Shown here: positions 63,639 to 64,000 of the stretch, piece by piece | Numbering within the stretch: the first letter of the stretch is position 1 | How the letters are laid out: every line of letters begins with the position of its first letter | Assembly (NCBI RefSeq): GCF_023159225.1 | Contig: NC_063161.1 | Coordinates: 5,291,580 to 5,355,579 of the forward strand | Source: Perognathus longimembris pacificus | Lineage: Eukaryota > Chordata > Mammalia > Rodentia > Heteromyidae | Reading direction: 5' to 3' | Length of the DNA: 64,000 nt | The notes under the pieces: generated by a model | Databases searched by the model: none | The model's input: only the letters and a program-made list of their open reading frames with translations | Told to the model about the DNA's origin: nothing | Position numbers and translations under genes: made by a program

Positions 63639-64000
63639 TTAGATCATTCTTCTGTAGCCAATCCATTACTGGAGAGGAGATTCCTATATGAGTGAGATAA
63701 GGCTAGAGATATAGTATAGCCCAGTTGTAGAGAACACTTGCTTAGCATGAACAAAACCCTCTGTCCAAATTTCCAGCACTAGGGGGGAAAAAGACACCAG
63801 TCAGACAAACTTGAAAGCAAAACTTACAAAGTCATTGTTTATAGGTAGTAATTATTAATAGATTACATCAGTCAAGTTCTAACAAAATGCCTTGGAATGG
63901 AGCCATTTGTTTAGTTTGATCGTAGTGAGATTTTACTTAGATATTTCCTAAGACCATAAATAAAAGCTTCCCCTTTACACTGGCTAATTTGTATTCTGTT

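Noticed and set aside
61847..64000. Possible DESI1 exon 2.
   Set aside because: No sequence resembling the human residues after position 30 is found on the plus strand.

Overview
This is nuclear DNA from a mammal, almost certainly a geomyoid rodent (kangaroo rat, pocket mouse or pocket gopher). The evidence is the density of one composite SINE: an ID-like tRNA-derived left half joined to a second module. It matches the IDL-Geo SINE that is described as restricted to Geomyoidea. The gene content matches human chromosome 22q13.2 and its mouse chromosome 15 counterpart in conserved order, read in reverse: MEI1, C22orf46 (mouse 4930407I10Rik), SNU13, XRCC6, DESI1.

Layout. 1-15,361 (minus): the first seven coding exons of MEI1, a meiotic double-strand-break factor; the rest of the gene lies off the left edge. 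16,780-24,123 (minus): an intact two-exon gene of about 1,512 codons, orthologous by position to C22orf46. It has a hydrophobic N-terminus, a long region of degenerate repeats and a C-terminal motif resembling SPATA31/FAM205 proteins. 27,136-35,986 (plus): all of SNU13 (15.5K/NHP2L1), three coding exons giving 128 residues. Its 7.6-kb first intron holds a second CpG-rich promoter-like island, a Z-DNA-prone repeat and a near full-length processed PABPC1 pseudogene. 40,199-59,689 (minus): all twelve coding exons of XRCC6 (Ku70), 607 residues, whose splice phases all close. 61,759-61,846 (plus): the first coding exon of DESI1, head to head with XRCC6 across a CpG-rich bidirectional promoter; the remaining DESI1 exons lie off the right edge.

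SNU13 and XRCC6 converge. The roughly 2.9 kb between their poly(A) signals contains a strong CTCF-type motif. Introns and intergenic DNA are dominated by two SINE architectures sharing one 3' module: IDL-Geo, and a B1-like (7SL-type) head plus Geo. Many IDL-Geo copies keep target-site duplications, so the family was active recently. Older MIR and L2 remnants, microsatellites and two solo-LTR-like elements make up most of the rest.

Points most worth following: the SPATA31-like reading of the C22orf46 gene; glutamine in place of Ku70 lysine 31, the reported AP/dRP-lyase nucleophile; SINE insertions touching XRCC6 splice donors; a possible SINE 3' transduction from XRCC6 into MEI1; tRNA-like promoter boxes inside the Geo module; and the internal SNU13 promoter.
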